From: Pseudomonas poae
Lineage (GTDB): Bacteria; Pseudomonadota; Gammaproteobacteria; Pseudomonadales; Pseudomonadaceae
Length of the DNA: 64,000 nucleotides
Assembly: GCA_004000515.1 (NCBI GenBank)
Contig: CP034537.1
Location: forward strand, 5,346,001-5,410,000
Direction: 5' to 3'
Position numbers and translations under genes: made by a program. Within the stretch, counting starts at the first letter, position 1. Each line of letters opens with the position of its first letter. This document shows positions 63,735 to 64,000 of this stretch, piece after piece. The notes under the pieces were generated by a model, which saw only the letters and a list, made by a program, of their open reading frames with translations, had not been told where the DNA came from and did not search any database.

Positions 63735-63938
63735 TCAATGCAGGCTGTCTGATTGCTCCAGGCGTAACAGCGCTTGCCAGGCAGCCCTGCACTCTTCAGC
63801 CTCATCACGGCTGGCAAACGCGGTACCGCGCTGCTCACCATTAAGCAGCACCACCCAGCAGGCCTTCTGGCCGAGCGCTCGCAAGGTTTGCGGTACGCCA
63901 CTTCCAATCATCACGGCGACATCGACTTTGTTTTGCAT
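63735..63938 (-). CDS. Conserved hypothetical protein, 67 aa
   Basis: The ATG at 63938 (MQNKVDVAVMIGSGVPQTLR) has ggagaag upstream. The sequence reads as a small alpha/beta protein (ACWVVLLNGEQRGTAFASRDEAEECRAAW). It converges with the DUF2789 gene. No family recognised. Confidence 0.6.
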   Translation of the reverse strand: MQNKVDVAVMIGSGVPQTLRALGQKACWVVLLNGEQRGTAFASRDEAEECRAAWQALLRLEQSDSLH

Positions 63939-63955
63939 GGAGCTTCTCCGCAGCA

Positions 63956-63974
63956 TTAGTTAGCTGGCTAACAA
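63956..63974. promoter_or_regulatory. Inverted repeat GTTAGC-TG-GCTAAC, possible operator
   Basis: A perfect 14-base inverted repeat (63959-63972) lies about 20 bases before the start of the gene at 63938, inside its promoter or leader. Its TTAG...CTAA form resembles sites used by MarR- or TetR-type repressors. The regulator is not in the window. Confidence 0.4.
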
Positions 63975-64000
63975 TGTTGGCCATGCTACGGCTTTCATCA

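Overview
This window is chromosomal DNA from a Pseudomonas of the fluorescens group. The evidence is the gene content and order: a ldcA-GNAT / dnaQ / rnhA / methyltransferase / gloB / mltD / nppA1A2BCD block that I recall in the same order around PA1807-PA1818 of P. aeruginosa, plus cti, cysI with its DUF934 partner, poxB, several Pseudomonas-typical DUF families, high GC and REP/REPIN repeats of the GTGGGAGC...GCTTGCC type. I see no tRNA, rRNA, CRISPR array, integrase or insertion sequence.

The reader must know one thing first. About 47 single-base insertions or deletions, mostly one base missing from a short homopolymer, break some 36 of the roughly 68 genes, including housekeeping genes such as metH, nfuA, gloB, cti and ldcA. 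When each is undone by one base, the corrected length comes out as a whole number of codons and the joined protein reads as a normal family member (for example MetH 1236 aa, NfuA 194 aa, Cti 763 aa). This is best explained by uncorrected sequencing error, so these genes are given as one CDS each with the break point stated, not as pseudogenes.

Layout. 1-3.8 kb: end of cobM, nfuA (Fe-S carrier), cti (cis/trans fatty acid isomerase). 3.9-7.7 kb: metH. 7.7-13.3 kb: small membrane proteins, a sugar-type periplasmic binding protein, cysI with DUF934, a MerR regulator divergent from a flavin oxidoreductase with a perfect palindrome between them. 13.4-17.2 kb: poxB, FMN reductase, small unknowns, an orphan GspG-like pseudopilin. 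17.4-26.1 kb: LysR, GNAT, ldcA, dnaQ, rnhA, methyltransferase, gloB, mltD. 26.3-33.6 kb: a five-gene peptide ABC transporter operon with two binding proteins (nppA1A2BCD). 33.7-40.9 kb: regulators (AraC, HxlR, Rrf2) beside enzymes they may control (LysE exporter, hydrolase, SDR, thioredoxin-reductase-like protein), RNase T2, a Gfo/Idh/MocA dehydrogenase and a Nudix hydrolase. 41-46 kb: an ECF sigma / membrane anti-sigma / periplasmic sensor operon, small envelope proteins, and a PAS-GGDEF diguanylate cyclase. 46-50.7 kb: AraC regulator, FAH-family hydrolase, and a TonB-dependent siderophore receptor with an N-terminal signalling (STN) domain.

51-57.4 kb is the accessory part: a 1514-aa RHS protein with an AT-richer C-terminal toxin tip, its overlapping immunity gene, an orphan immunity-like gene, and a detached, decayed second RHS tip carrying an ADP-ribosyltransferase-type (HYD1) toxin with its own immunity gene. 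This is the stretch with the strongest sign of horizontal cassette exchange. 57.4-64 kb: a DUF3995 membrane protein, DUF2946 followed by a second TonB receptor (probably metal or cobalamin related), a glycine-betaine-type binding protein and several small Pseudomonas proteins of unknown function.
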